NCBI RefSeq assembly: GCF_002027705.1
Contig: NZ_MBTG01000012.1
Span: 428,457 to 492,456, forward strand
DNA from: Paenibacillus ferrarius
GTDB lineage: Bacteria > Bacillota > Bacilli > Paenibacillales > NBRC-103111
Direction of reading: 5' to 3'
Length of the DNA stretch: 64,000 nucleotides
Position 1 is the stretch's first letter. Each line of letters starts with the position of its first letter. Below, one piece after another: positions 35,298 through 44,424 of this stretch. A model generated the notes under the pieces. That model saw nothing but the letters and a program-made list of their open reading frames with translations, made no database searches and was not told the origin of the DNA. Made by a program: the position numbers and the translations under genes.

Positions 35298-36653
35298 ATG
35301 TTATTAGCTAGCTACGATCCAGTCATGTACAGCCGAATGCTAACAGGGCTAACTCTGGCATTCCACATTATTTTCGCTACCATCGGGGTAGGCGTTCCAC
35401 TTATGATTGCACTTGCGGAGTGGATCGGCATTAGACGCAATGATGAGCATTATCTGCTTATGGCAAGAAGGTGGGCCCGCGGCTTTGTCATTACCGTAGC
35501 CGTCGGTGTTGTAACGGGAACCGCAATTGGGCTGCAGCTCAGCCTGCTATGGCCCAGCTTCATGAAAGTAGCCGGTCAGTCGATCGCTATTCCGCTCTTC
35601 TTGGAAACTTTCGCCTTCTTCTTTGAAGCGATTTTCCTCGGTATTTACCTCTATACGTGGGATCGCTTCAAGAATAAAATGACACACTTCTGGATGCTCA
35701 TTCCAGTTGTCATTGGATCATCCGCATCTGCGTTCTTTATTACTGTTGTCAATGCATTCATGAATGCACCAGCAGGTGTGACCGTGATAGATGGCAAAAT
35801 TACCGATATTTCTCCCTTCGGCGCCATGCTGAGTCCGGCGATGCCGACCAAGGTTTCACATGTACTCATTACTGCTTACCTGACCTGTGCCTTCATTCTA
35901 GCCGCTATTTCAGCGTGGTCCTTGCTCAAGGGCCGCAACCATGTGTATTACAAAAAAGCCCTCAAGCTCACCATGATATCAGCTTGCGTATTCCTTCTTT
36001 CAAGCGCGATAATAGGAGACTTGTCGGGTAAATACTTGGCGAACTATCAACCTGAGAAGCTGGCCGCGATGGAATGGCATTTCGAAACGTCGAAACAAGC
36101 TCCACTGGTCTTCGGAGGTGTCTTGACTGAGGATAACGAGATCAAATATGGAATTAAAATCCCGTACGCACTCAGTATTCTCGCTCATGGGCAGCCTAAT
36201 GGCGAAGTCATAGGACTTAATGATATTCCGGCTGACGAAACGCCTCCGCTTTGGATTCATTATTTATTCGATTTGAAAATGAGTTTCGTTGCCATGATGG
36301 TAGTGGTCGCATTGGCATTCTTATTGTTATTATGGCGCAAAAGATCACTTGTCTATTCGAATAAATGGCTGCTGCGCGGCATCATTCTTGCCGCTCCGCT
36401 CGCGATGCTGACGATTGAGCACGGCTGGATCTTCGCAGAGGTTGGTCGCCAACCTTGGATACTTCACGGCATCATGAGAACCACTGAAGGAGCAACGGTT
36501 TCGGATCACGTGGATACGATGCTTATCGTCTTCGCACTTCTCTATATTGTTCTTGGATTGACGGCCATTCGGGTGCTAACACGCATGTTCCGCAATAATC
36601 GGGCTGAAGATGAAATCGCGGCAAGAGGGATAGAAGGGGGCGACAAGCAATGA
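35298..36653 (+). CDS. cydA: Cytochrome bd quinol oxidase subunit I
   Basis: 451 residues from ATG 35298 with GGAGGGGG upstream. Nine membrane helices; haem-ligand region MYSRMLTGLTLAFHIIFATIGVG (conserved His near 19, split here), FFFEAIFLGIYLYTWDRF, and the strongly conserved GWIFAEVGRQPW. The Q-loop is short, as in Firmicutes. The enzyme reduces oxygen to water with quinol and works at low oxygen. It overlaps cydB by 4 bases. Confidence 0.95.
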   Translation: MLLASYDPVMYSRMLTGLTLAFHIIFATIGVGVPLMIALAEWIGIRRNDEHYLLMARRWARGFVITVAVGVVTGTAIGLQLSLLWPSFMKVAGQSIAIPLFLETFAFFFEAIFLGIYLYTWDRFKNKMTHFWMLIPVVIGSSASAFFITVVNAFMNAPAGVTVIDGKITDISPFGAMLSPAMPTKVSHVLITAYLTCAFILAAISAWSLLKGRNHVYYKKALKLTMISACVFLLSSAIIGDLSGKYLANYQPEKLAAMEWHFETSKQAPLVFGGVLTEDNEIKYGIKIPYALSILAHGQPNGEVIGLNDIPADETPPLWIHYLFDLKMSFVAMMVVVALAFLLLLWRKRSLVYSNKWLLRGIILAAPLAMLTIEHGWIFAEVGRQPWILHGIMRTTEGATVSDHVDTMLIVFALLYIVLGLTAIRVLTRMFRNNRAEDEIAARGIEGGDKQ

Positions 36654-37675
36654 GCTATGAAGTAATTGGAATTACTGTGTTATGGGTGTTCCTGTTCGGC
36701 TATTTAATTGTAGCTTCTATTGACTTTGGCGCGGGCTTCTTTAGTTACTACAGCACGATTACCGGTAAACGGCACCTGATCAACAATGTGATCGAGCGTT
36801 ATCTTTCCCCAGTGTGGGAAGTAACCAATGTGTTTCTTGTCTTTTTCTTCGTTGGGTTTGTTGGGTTTTTCCCTGATACGGCATACTATTACGGAACGGC
36901 GCTATTACTCCCTGGCAGCGTAGCGATCATCCTGCTAGCTATTAGGGGATCTTACTATGCCTTTAGCAACTACGGAAGCAAGAAGGACAGCCGCTTTTAC
37001 TTGTTCTTGTACGGGGCAAGCGGACTTCTTATACCAGCTTCGCTTTCAACCGTTTTAACGATTTCCGAAGGCGGCTACATTGCTGTGGACGATAATAATC
37101 AGGTAACCTTCCTGTTCAGCAGGCTGTTCACAAGTACTTACTCTTGGACCGTAGTTCTGCTCGCACTTGTGAGCGTGCTCTATATCTCAGCGATGTTCTT
37201 GTGTTACTACGCCAATCGGGCGAATGATCGAGGAGCGTTCGAGGTCGTACGGAAATATGCGATCGCCTGGAGCGGTCCGACCATTCTGAGCAGTTTGCTT
37301 GTTTTCTTCGCAATCCGAGGACATAATGCGGGACATTTTCAGCGCATGGGGGACTATGCTTGGATGTTCGTTCTATCTTTTATCTGTTTCCTTGTGGCGA
37401 TTTATCTGGTATGGGCGCGCAAACGGCTGGGCTTGTCATTCATCTTCGTCTTGCTGCAGTTTGGATTTGCCTTCTTCGGTTATGGGGCAGGACATTTGCC
37501 TTACATTTTGTATCCCTACTTAACAATCTATGATAATTTCACCAGCGAACCTATGGCGATTGCGTTAATCTCTGTCTTCGTATTGGGCCTGCTGCTGCTT
37601 ATTCCATCCTTGTATCTTCTTATGCGCCTATTCTTGTTCGATGCCAATTACGTACAGGGCAAGCGGAACAAATGA
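36650..37675 (+). CDS. cydB: Cytochrome bd quinol oxidase subunit II
   Basis: 341 residues, about nine helices. The family start is seen as FGYLIVASIDFGAGF and later PVWEVTNVFLVFFFVGF. The ATG overlaps the cydA stop (ATGA), so translation is coupled. No cydCD assembly exporter genes follow, unlike B. subtilis cydABCD, so they must be elsewhere if present. Confidence 0.94.
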   Translation: MSYEVIGITVLWVFLFGYLIVASIDFGAGFFSYYSTITGKRHLINNVIERYLSPVWEVTNVFLVFFFVGFVGFFPDTAYYYGTALLLPGSVAIILLAIRGSYYAFSNYGSKKDSRFYLFLYGASGLLIPASLSTVLTISEGGYIAVDDNNQVTFLFSRLFTSTYSWTVVLLALVSVLYISAMFLCYYANRANDRGAFEVVRKYAIAWSGPTILSSLLVFFAIRGHNAGHFQRMGDYAWMFVLSFICFLVAIYLVWARKRLGLSFIFVLLQFGFAFFGYGAGHLPYILYPYLTIYDNFTSEPMAIALISVFVLGLLLLIPSLYLLMRLFLFDANYVQGKRNK

Positions 37676-37718
37676 GATCACGATAATTTTTCCATGAAGG
37701 AAAGAAGGGGGTTCATCT

Positions 37719-37829
37719 ATGCTAGAAAATTTTCTTATCTTCGTCGCACCTTTTCTCGTTGTTATTGGCGCCATTGGATTGTTGTTCTGGTTAGGAGGGC
37801 GAAGGAGAAGCAGTAATGAGCCATTATAA
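37719..37829 (+). CDS. cydS: CydS-like small subunit of cytochrome bd
   Basis: 36 residues from ATG 37719 with AGAAGGGGG 8 bases upstream. One membrane helix: MLENFLIFVAPFLVVIGAIG, then LLFWLGGRRRSS. This matches in length and pattern (xxFLIxxAPxxVV ... W.G) the 33-residue CydS subunit of the Geobacillus bd oxidase, which stabilises haem b558 in CydA. It lies 43 bases after cydB. Identification rests on pattern and position, from memory of the family. Confidence 0.75.
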   Translation: MLENFLIFVAPFLVVIGAIGLLFWLGGRRRSSNEPL

Positions 37830-37850
37830 TTCGAAGGAAAGGTGGTCCTT

Positions 37851-38249
37851 ATGAAGAATATGACAAAGTTCAGGGCTTTTGGGCTTATTGCAGGCATCCT
37901 TCTGACAAGCTTCTTCATCTTTGCTTTATTTTATTTCCAGAACACAGAGTCAGCAGCCAATGAACCCGTAATGACAGAAAGTGATGGTTATCAAATTGCG
38001 ACAATTCAAGTCAAGGACGACGGTTTTTATCCAGCAAATATTGAAGTTAAGGCGGGCGTTCCAACAAAGTTGAATTTCAAAAAGCCAAGTGGCTTTACCT
38101 GCATCAAAAGCGTAGCTGCTCGCGAATTAGGGTTAGATCTCTATTTGGAAAAAGGGGATAACTTCACAACCTTGCAAGATTTGAAGCCAGGAACCTATAA
38201 GTTTCACTGCGGGATGTATATGTACTACGGCACAATTACAGTGAAATGA
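37851..38249 (+). CDS. Membrane-anchored cupredoxin-domain protein
   Basis: 132 residues from ATG 37851 with AAAGGTGG upstream. One N-terminal anchor (about 8-28), then a cupredoxin domain: IQVKDDGFYPANIEVKAGVP, a lone C in SGFTCIKSV, and FHCGMYMYYGTITVK at the end. H, C and M residues there suit a copper or CuA-like site. Last gene of the cyd operon; it could store or deliver copper or carry electrons. Bd oxidase itself needs no copper, so the link is unusual. Confidence 0.85.
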   Translation: MKNMTKFRAFGLIAGILLTSFFIFALFYFQNTESAANEPVMTESDGYQIATIQVKDDGFYPANIEVKAGVPTKLNFKKPSGFTCIKSVAARELGLDLYLEKGDNFTTLQDLKPGTYKFHCGMYMYYGTITVK

Positions 38250-38268
38250 GCAGCCATCAAGCCTATCA

Positions 38269-38306
38269 AAAACGCCATGTCCAACGATGTTGGATCATGG
38301 CGTTTT
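38269..38306. terminator. Bidirectional terminator
   Basis: AAAACGCCATG-T-CCAAC, loop GAT, GTTGG-AT-CATGGCGTTTT. It serves the cyd operon and the convergent regulator gene. Confidence 0.85.
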
Positions 38307-38323
38307 GGTTCTATGGCAGACAA

Positions 38324-39040
38324 TTAGGTTGCTTCTTCCATCCGATACCCGATGCCCCAGATGGTTCGGATCATAGACGCAGCGGCAGGTGAATAGAGGT
38401 GCAACTTTTCTCGTAATCGCATGATATGGGTATCTACTGTTCTATGATCGCCGCTTTCTTCGTATTTCCATATCTCTTTAAACAGCCTATCACGCGTACA
38501 GATTTTGCCGACATTTATAGAAAAATAACGTAACAGTTCATATTCTTTCGAAGTCAGAGAGAGTTCTTGACCATTCACGAGCACTCGACGCGTATGCTGT
38601 TCAATGATTAAATTGGCAATAATAAGCTGATCATTAAAATGAGGCTGTTTATCCCAAAATATATCGGGCGTCGTCCTCTTCAAAATCGCTTTGATTCGAA
38701 GTATCAACTCTTTGGGACTAAAGGGCTTGCATATATAATCGTCCACACCTGCTTCAAAGCCAAGAATACGATCTGTCTCATCGCTTTTTGCCGTAACCAT
38801 AATGATGGGTGTTTGTTTAAAACTGCGCAACGTGTGACAAACTTCTAGTCCGCTAAGACCTGGTATAAGCCAATCCATAATAATGAGATCATAATCGCAA
38901 TCAAGGGCTTTCATCAGTGCTTGTTCTCCGTTGTCTGCCTCGTCAATTATGGCGTGTACACTTTCCAAATACATACGAATTAATTTGCGTGTCCGCTCTT
39001 CGTCATCAACAATCAATACTTTATTCGTCAATGGAGTCAT
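38324..39040 (-). CDS. OmpR/PhoB-family response regulator (orphan)
   Basis: 238 residues from ATG 39040, 6 bases after GAGGTGA. Receiver with acidic pair VDDEE, phospho-Asp in LIIMDWLIPGLSG (about 52) and CKPFSPKEL; C-terminal winged helix with HRTVDTHIMRLREKL and IWGIGYRM. No kinase gene is adjacent. It converges with the cyd operon; ResD, an OmpR regulator of cyd genes in B. subtilis, offers a model, but identity with ResD is not shown. Confidence 0.9.
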   Translation of the reverse strand: MTPLTNKVLIVDDEERTRKLIRMYLESVHAIIDEADNGEQALMKALDCDYDLIIMDWLIPGLSGLEVCHTLRSFKQTPIIMVTAKSDETDRILGFEAGVDDYICKPFSPKELILRIKAILKRTTPDIFWDKQPHFNDQLIIANLIIEQHTRRVLVNGQELSLTSKEYELLRYFSINVGKICTRDRLFKEIWKYEESGDHRTVDTHIMRLREKLHLYSPAAASMIRTIWGIGYRMEEAT

Positions 39041-39272
39041 AACTTTCACCTCACAGTGTTTCTATTGTATCGCTCAGAACTACGCAATGGCATGACTCGA
39101 AGGAGCCATATCCAAGTTAAATCCTTGAACAAATGATGGAGGCTTTGTGAACTTAGGAAATGGATGGCAGTAGGAAACGAATTAAGCTTCCGTTAAGGTT
39201 AGCAGCATTCATAGCCCTCAAAAATCATGTTATGATGATAAAATATCAGTTTAGCGTAAGGAGAATTCCTCA

Positions 39273-40028
39273 ATGAATGATGCAATGATTTTACTGGTTG
39301 ATGATGAGCAATCCATTTTAGAGCTTTTAGAGACAGTACTTCGCAAGGAAGGCTACACAAATATAGATTCAGCCAAAACGGGTGAAGAGGCGCTTGCGGC
39401 ATGCGAATCCCAAAAATACGATTTAATTGTATTAGACGTAATGCTGCCAGGGCGCAGCGGTATTGAGGTGTGTCCGTTTATTCGGCAAACGACGGATGCG
39501 CCAATTTTGTTTCTAACTGCTCGGTCGTCAGACTTTGACAAGCTGACCGGCTTTGCAATTGGCGGAGACGATTATATAACCAAACCGTTTAATCCACTTG
39601 AAGTTGTTGCCCGCATACGTGCGCAGCTGCGGCGATATTACGGTTCGACAAATGCAGCGGCAGTGGGGAAGCATTCCGAAACTGCTCTTCAAAGATCCAC
39701 GAATGCCTTTGATTACGGACGTTTTAAGCTAGACGAGTTAGCAGGGGAGCTGATCGTAGAGGGACAAGCTGTTTCCTGTCCGGCGCTTGTGTTTCAATTG
39801 CTCCTCTTCTTATGCAAAAATCCGAATCGGATATTCAGCAAAAACGAATTGTATGAGAAGGTTTGGGGCGAAGAAGCTTTCAGTGACGATAATACAGTGA
39901 TGGTACATATTCACCGCATAAGAGAGCGCATCGAAGCAGATCCGTCCAAACCGATATTTATCGTTAACGTCAGAGGCCTTGGCTACAAGCTTGTTAGAAA
40001 TGAACTGCAGGAACGTTCAGCGCCATGA
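39273..40028 (+). CDS. OmpR-family response regulator
   Basis: 251 residues with AAGGAGA upstream. Receiver: VDDEQSILELL, D in LIVLDVMLPGRSG (about 52), T/K in LTARS and ITKPFNP. Winged helix ending DDNTVMVHIHRIRERI, IVNVRGLGYKLV. The downstream kinase overlaps by 4 bases. Similar pairs control cell-envelope stress or antibiotic resistance genes; no target is clear here. Confidence 0.92.
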   Translation: MNDAMILLVDDEQSILELLETVLRKEGYTNIDSAKTGEEALAACESQKYDLIVLDVMLPGRSGIEVCPFIRQTTDAPILFLTARSSDFDKLTGFAIGGDDYITKPFNPLEVVARIRAQLRRYYGSTNAAAVGKHSETALQRSTNAFDYGRFKLDELAGELIVEGQAVSCPALVFQLLLFLCKNPNRIFSKNELYEKVWGEEAFSDDNTVMVHIHRIRERIEADPSKPIFIVNVRGLGYKLVRNELQERSAP

Positions 40029-41779
40029 ATATCAAACGCCGGTTAACACTAAAGTTCGTTCTTCAGCTCGCTATCGCAGGGACAGTCGTTCTGCTCATAG
40101 CTGGGATTACGCTTTTTTGGATGCTGCAGCGATTTGTTGAAATCAGCATCACGCGTAATTTTGCCAGCGTAGGGTTGGAGCAGCTCGTAGAATCCTCCTG
40201 GATTGGAAAGGATGGTATCCAATTTACGCCGAGCTTGCTGGAACAAGTAAAGAAAAATCAAGGCTGGCTGCAAAGCCTTGATGAGAATGGGCATGTAGTA
40301 AGCGCCTATAATTCACCCAATGATATACCTAGGCAATACGGGCCAGGCGAGTTGGTCGCTTATTGGACAGGCGTACAACCGTTCCCATACGAACTGGGGG
40401 TATGGATTCAACAGAAAAACGGAAGGCTGTATACGCTGGTATATGGGGCTCCTAATCGATTAGATCCTATCTTAAAGCAGGTGAAAGAAGGAGCTTTACC
40501 GGTTGCAGACAAACAGTTGGTGCTTCCGGGTGCCTTGGCGGGAGAGATATCAACGGCTCATGCTTTTATTCAATTGATAGATTCAACAGGTCTGGAACTC
40601 GTCTCCTATAACAAACCTAATGCAGTGCCATCGCAATATACCGTTCAAGACCTTGCGCTTCGAACATTGTATAGCGAACGCTATGGCTACCGAATGAAAA
40701 CTTCGTATGATGAGCAGACGGGACGCACGTGGCTAGTTGGGGAACCGAATGACCGGTGGGCTACGAATACGGGCAAAAAACCGTTAATCCCAGAGGAAGC
40801 AGAAGTTCTCCTCATTGGTTCAGGTGTCATGTTTGCCGTCTTGTTGGTCTTGTTTATACTGCTCTCACTATGGCAGGCGCATCGCTTTGGGTCGCCAATG
40901 CTCCACATGCTGGTATGGCTGGATTCAATCGGAAATGCCGTGTACAAAGAGCCTGTTGATCGCAGAGGACTCCACCCTAGCCGAACGCCAGCAGGCAAAT
41001 GGCGGCGAAGATACCGGATTTTCGCCGAGGTGATGGTTTCGATCGAAAAGTTGTCCGCTACCTTGCAGAGAGATCAAGCTATGCGGGAGCTGTCAGAGAA
41101 CTGGCGGGAAGAATGGATTGTGGGCATTACTCATGATTTGAAAACACCGCTGTCCTCGATAACAGGCTATGCCCATTTGCTGGCGGAGCCTGCATATGAC
41201 TGGTCGCAGGAGGAGGTACGCAAGTTTTCAGCGACCATGCTGGACAAATCGGCCCATATGGATATGCTGATCAACGATCTTGCCATGACATACCGGTTGA
41301 AGGCGGGGATTCTTCCTTTGGAGACGATGGAGGTTGAATTGAACGTTTGGCTTGAGCAAACGCTCGTGCAAGCTGCAGCTGATCCTGCTTATGGGAAGCA
41401 GCGAATTGTATTTCATGCTGCGCAAACGGATGTCAGGACTCGCTTGTACACCCCTTGGCTGGAACGCGTCGTTAACAATTTAACAGCCAATTCGCTGCTC
41501 CATAACCCGTCGGATACGGTTTTGACCGTCTCTCTCTTCGCGAGTGAAGATAACAGCAGCATCACGATTCAATTTGCCGACGATGGCGATGGCATGGATG
41601 AAGCGACATTAAGCCGTCTGTTTGAACGTTATTACCGCGGCACAGATACAGCATCCACGTCCAATGGATCTGGTTTGGGCATGGCTATATCCAAAGGGCT
41701 GATCGAAGCCATGGGAGGCCGAATTGCTGTTGAGACCAAACTTGGTGAAGGAACCATTATTCGTTTGATATGGAATTGA
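40025..41779 (+). CDS. Sensor histidine kinase, large extracytoplasmic domain
   Basis: 584 residues. TM1 about 13-35, an extracytoplasmic region of about 220 residues, TM2 about 258-280, a linker (HAMP-like), then the dimerisation domain with phospho-His in VGITHDLKTPLSSITGYAHL (about 371) and the ATPase domain (NNLTANSLLHN, FADDGDGMD, GSGLGMAISKGL). Cotranscribed with the regulator before it. The sensor domain is not recognised, so the signal is unknown. Confidence 0.92.
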   Translation: MNIKRRLTLKFVLQLAIAGTVVLLIAGITLFWMLQRFVEISITRNFASVGLEQLVESSWIGKDGIQFTPSLLEQVKKNQGWLQSLDENGHVVSAYNSPNDIPRQYGPGELVAYWTGVQPFPYELGVWIQQKNGRLYTLVYGAPNRLDPILKQVKEGALPVADKQLVLPGALAGEISTAHAFIQLIDSTGLELVSYNKPNAVPSQYTVQDLALRTLYSERYGYRMKTSYDEQTGRTWLVGEPNDRWATNTGKKPLIPEEAEVLLIGSGVMFAVLLVLFILLSLWQAHRFGSPMLHMLVWLDSIGNAVYKEPVDRRGLHPSRTPAGKWRRRYRIFAEVMVSIEKLSATLQRDQAMRELSENWREEWIVGITHDLKTPLSSITGYAHLLAEPAYDWSQEEVRKFSATMLDKSAHMDMLINDLAMTYRLKAGILPLETMEVELNVWLEQTLVQAAADPAYGKQRIVFHAAQTDVRTRLYTPWLERVVNNLTANSLLHNPSDTVLTVSLFASEDNSSITIQFADDGDGMDEATLSRLFERYYRGTDTASTSNGSGLGMAISKGLIEAMGGRIAVETKLGEGTIIRLIWN

Positions 41780-41781
41780 TC

Positions 41782-41809
41782 AAGTCCGCATACATTGCGG
41801 GCTTTTTTA
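41782..41809 (+). terminator. Terminator after the kinase gene
   Basis: AAGTCCGCA-TACAT-TGCGGGCTT with six Ts following. Confidence 0.85.
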
Positions 41810-41943
41810 GTTAACGTTGATGCTTCACGTATGAAGACAGCCAATCAAGGGGAATTAAATAATTAAGCTGGAATTAAGGTGCTGTTTTCTCATCAATAAG
41901 ATTGAGCATATATAATAAATAGCATACAAGGAGAGTGTGAGAG

Positions 41944-42909
41944 ATGAAAAAATGGCTTAATAGACTAGGGAAGACGGTTGTTATCGGGTTGGCAGTTATT
42001 CTTGTGCTTCTGGGGTCAGGTGCGATATATGAACAGGTGAGCGTCCGAAAGGATCTCAAATCATATACGCCAAGCGGCAAGCTATACAAAGTGGATGGAA
42101 AAAATATGCATTTATATACCGGTGGTCAAGGGGATGTGACGGTCGTATTCGCTTCCGGATGGGGCACAGCCAATCCCTACGTTGATTTTTCCCCGTTGTA
42201 CGAGAAGCTTGCACCACATGTTAAATTTGCCGTTTACGACCGCTTCGGCTATGGGTACAGCGATACGACGGATAAGAAACGCAACATTGATACAATAACG
42301 AATGAAATACACGAGCTGCTGCAAGTATCCGGCCAAAAGCCGCCTTACCTGTTTGTGGGACATTCGCTAGGCTCCCTCGAAACGATCCGTTTTGCACAGA
42401 AATACCCGGGCGAGGTAAAGGGCATCGTGATGGTGGATGGCGGAAGTCCGGAATATTACTACAACGATACGGCTCCAGTCCTCGACGGCTTTGGCAAAAA
42501 GCTGCTCATAAAAACAGGCGTGATTCGGATGCTTTTTCACTCAGACAGTGTTATTGAAAGCTCACGCTCAATTCGCAACGGCTTGAAGTTCGTGCCGGAT
42601 GACCTGAAGAAAATTGACCTGACAGCTTCCTTGCTTAAGCTTGAAAATGCAAATATACAGGACGAGCTGCGTCAATTCAAGGTGAATGCCAAGATCGTTG
42701 TAGATGACAAAAAGCCTTTCCCATTCCCGCTTACCGTGTTGACATCCGATTATTTAGGGGTTAAGAATGACGAATGGAACAAATACGAAGCGGAATTTAC
42801 GTCCTGGTCCTTGCAAGCAAAGCAATATGTGGTCAAGGATACCGAGCATTATATTCATCAGTATCGCCCAGATCTCGTTTCAGATGAAATATTGTCTTTG
42901 GCTAAGTGA
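41944..42909 (+). CDS. Alpha/beta hydrolase, membrane-anchored
   Basis: 321 residues with AAGGAGA upstream. An N-terminal hydrophobic segment (about 10-30) probably anchors it outside the cell. The hydrolase core has FASGWGTANPYVDFSPLYEKL (oxyanion region, split here), DRFGYGYSD, the nucleophile elbow GHSLGS, MVDGGSPE, and a late His in KDTEHYIHQ as the catalytic base. An esterase or lipase-like role is likely; the substrate is unknown. Confidence 0.87.
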   Translation: MKKWLNRLGKTVVIGLAVILVLLGSGAIYEQVSVRKDLKSYTPSGKLYKVDGKNMHLYTGGQGDVTVVFASGWGTANPYVDFSPLYEKLAPHVKFAVYDRFGYGYSDTTDKKRNIDTITNEIHELLQVSGQKPPYLFVGHSLGSLETIRFAQKYPGEVKGIVMVDGGSPEYYYNDTAPVLDGFGKKLLIKTGVIRMLFHSDSVIESSRSIRNGLKFVPDDLKKIDLTASLLKLENANIQDELRQFKVNAKIVVDDKKPFPFPLTVLTSDYLGVKNDEWNKYEAEFTSWSLQAKQYVVKDTEHYIHQYRPDLVSDEILSLAK

Positions 42910-43032
42910 ACAAAAAGACTCTTTAGTTGATGTTTATGTGGCCTAAATGCTGGCCAGCGATCGGATTCAAAAACGAATCCAAGGCGACTATTGCAGAGTC
43001 GATTAAGGGAAGCCAATAAAGCTGTGAAGCAT

Positions 43033-44334
43033 CTACGATGCTCCAGCTTTATTCTTACGGAGCATTCGAAGGATCTCTAACAAGATCACATTTAAGCTAA
43101 ACCAGGCGCCTCCAAATGTATATCCTGCGATTACATCACTAGGGTATTGAACATCAAAGAAAATACGGCTGATCCCAACTAGCAAACACAGCATGATGAC
43201 TAACAATGTTGCAGTGATGTGAACTTTCAAGTTTGCATGATGCCTTACCAGTAAATAGGCTGCAAAACCACAGACTGTTATTGAAATTAATGTCTGCTCA
43301 CTTGGAAACGTGTAGGGGAATGGATAGATGTTAGATGTAGGTCCACTGCGATGAAACCATGAGCGCAATCCCTCATCCATAGCTTCTCCTCCCACAATAA
43401 CAATGGTGAATGACATCAATTCAAGCATACGATCTTTACCTTTTAAAACTATCCAAAGCGTGGTAACTATGATTAAAGGGACAAATACGTAATAGGAACC
43501 CAATAGGGCGAAACAGTTCATCAAAACGGTCCAATTTGGATCAAACACCTCATGGATGATATAACTTGTGACTTCATCAAATAAAGCAAATTCATTTGCT
43601 AAGAAATCTTCGATCAGTCCGATCATCAAGGTTATGAGTGCAGCCAAAGTCACAAATGCAGCAAGCACAATAAACTTCACTTTACCCATGGAGTGAAAGC
43701 TACTGATCCCTTTTTCCAGACTGTAAGTAAGCACTTCCTTCATTCGACGTTTATTTTTTAAATATAAATATACCATGATGAAAATGAAAGCCGCGATGAT
43801 CCCAGCGTAAACTAGATACCGATTAATCGTATGATGATATTGCTCCCATTTCGGACCTAATACTTTCCCCAGTGAAATAAAAACACTCACCCAAATAAAA
43901 GCTCCTGTATAAGCAAACCATGCATATTTACGAAAACGAATACGTGTTACGCCAGAGAAGTACCCGGTAAAATGTCGGACACCAGGAATAAAATAGGCTA
44001 TAATGAGAACTTTATTTCCATACTTTTGAAACCAATATGAGATTTTATCCAGTTTATCGGGACCTAAATGAACATGAGTACCATATTTTTCAAAGAATGG
44101 TGTACCTAGTCGAAAACCAATCCAGTACGAAAGGGTCACACCGGTTGATACACCAGCACCTGCTGATAATATACAAAGGAACCAATTTAGCTTTCCTTGA
44201 AAAATAAGAAGTCCTGCATAACTCATCATAACTTCCCCAGGAAGCGGTAACGCAAGCATCTCAAGCAATAGGGCAAAGAAGAGAACCCAGTAGCCATTAT
44301 GTTCTAACCAGCTTGTTAAAAGTAACATTCTCAT
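43033..44334 (-). CDS. DedA-PAP2 fusion membrane protein
   Basis: 433 residues from ATG 44334, 6-8 bases after GAGGAAGATGAG; upstream codons in frame have no ribosome site. N-terminal DedA/SNARE-associated domain (1-175; ALPLPGEVMMSYAGLL, YFIPGVRHFTGYFSG), proposed to flip or move lipid carriers. C-terminal PAP2 membrane phosphatase domain (about 210-420). The PAP2 signature is altered: PSEQ instead of PSGH and SRIFFDVQ instead of SRxxxxxH, so both catalytic His are Gln and the first Lys is Arg. Divergent from the phosphoesterase gene. Confidence 0.9.
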   Translation of the reverse strand: MRMLLLTSWLEHNGYWVLFFALLLEMLALPLPGEVMMSYAGLLIFQGKLNWFLCILSAGAGVSTGVTLSYWIGFRLGTPFFEKYGTHVHLGPDKLDKISYWFQKYGNKVLIIAYFIPGVRHFTGYFSGVTRIRFRKYAWFAYTGAFIWVSVFISLGKVLGPKWEQYHHTINRYLVYAGIIAAFIFIMVYLYLKNKRRMKEVLTYSLEKGISSFHSMGKVKFIVLAAFVTLAALITLMIGLIEDFLANEFALFDEVTSYIIHEVFDPNWTVLMNCFALLGSYYVFVPLIIVTTLWIVLKGKDRMLELMSFTIVIVGGEAMDEGLRSWFHRSGPTSNIYPFPYTFPSEQTLISITVCGFAAYLLVRHHANLKVHITATLLVIMLCLLVGISRIFFDVQYPSDVIAGYTFGGAWFSLNVILLEILRMLRKNKAGAS

Positions 44335-44424
44335 TGTTTTCTCATCTTCCTCATGTAAAGTCATTGTGAGAATAAAGGATTTGACCAAAACAACAGTTTT
44401 ATGCAAAGGATAAGGTAATCAAAT

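Noticed and set aside
43015..43052. Hairpin AATAAAGCT...AGCTTTATT at the end of DedA-PAP2
   Set aside because: The T run is poor on both strands and the stem overlaps codons; not called as a terminator.
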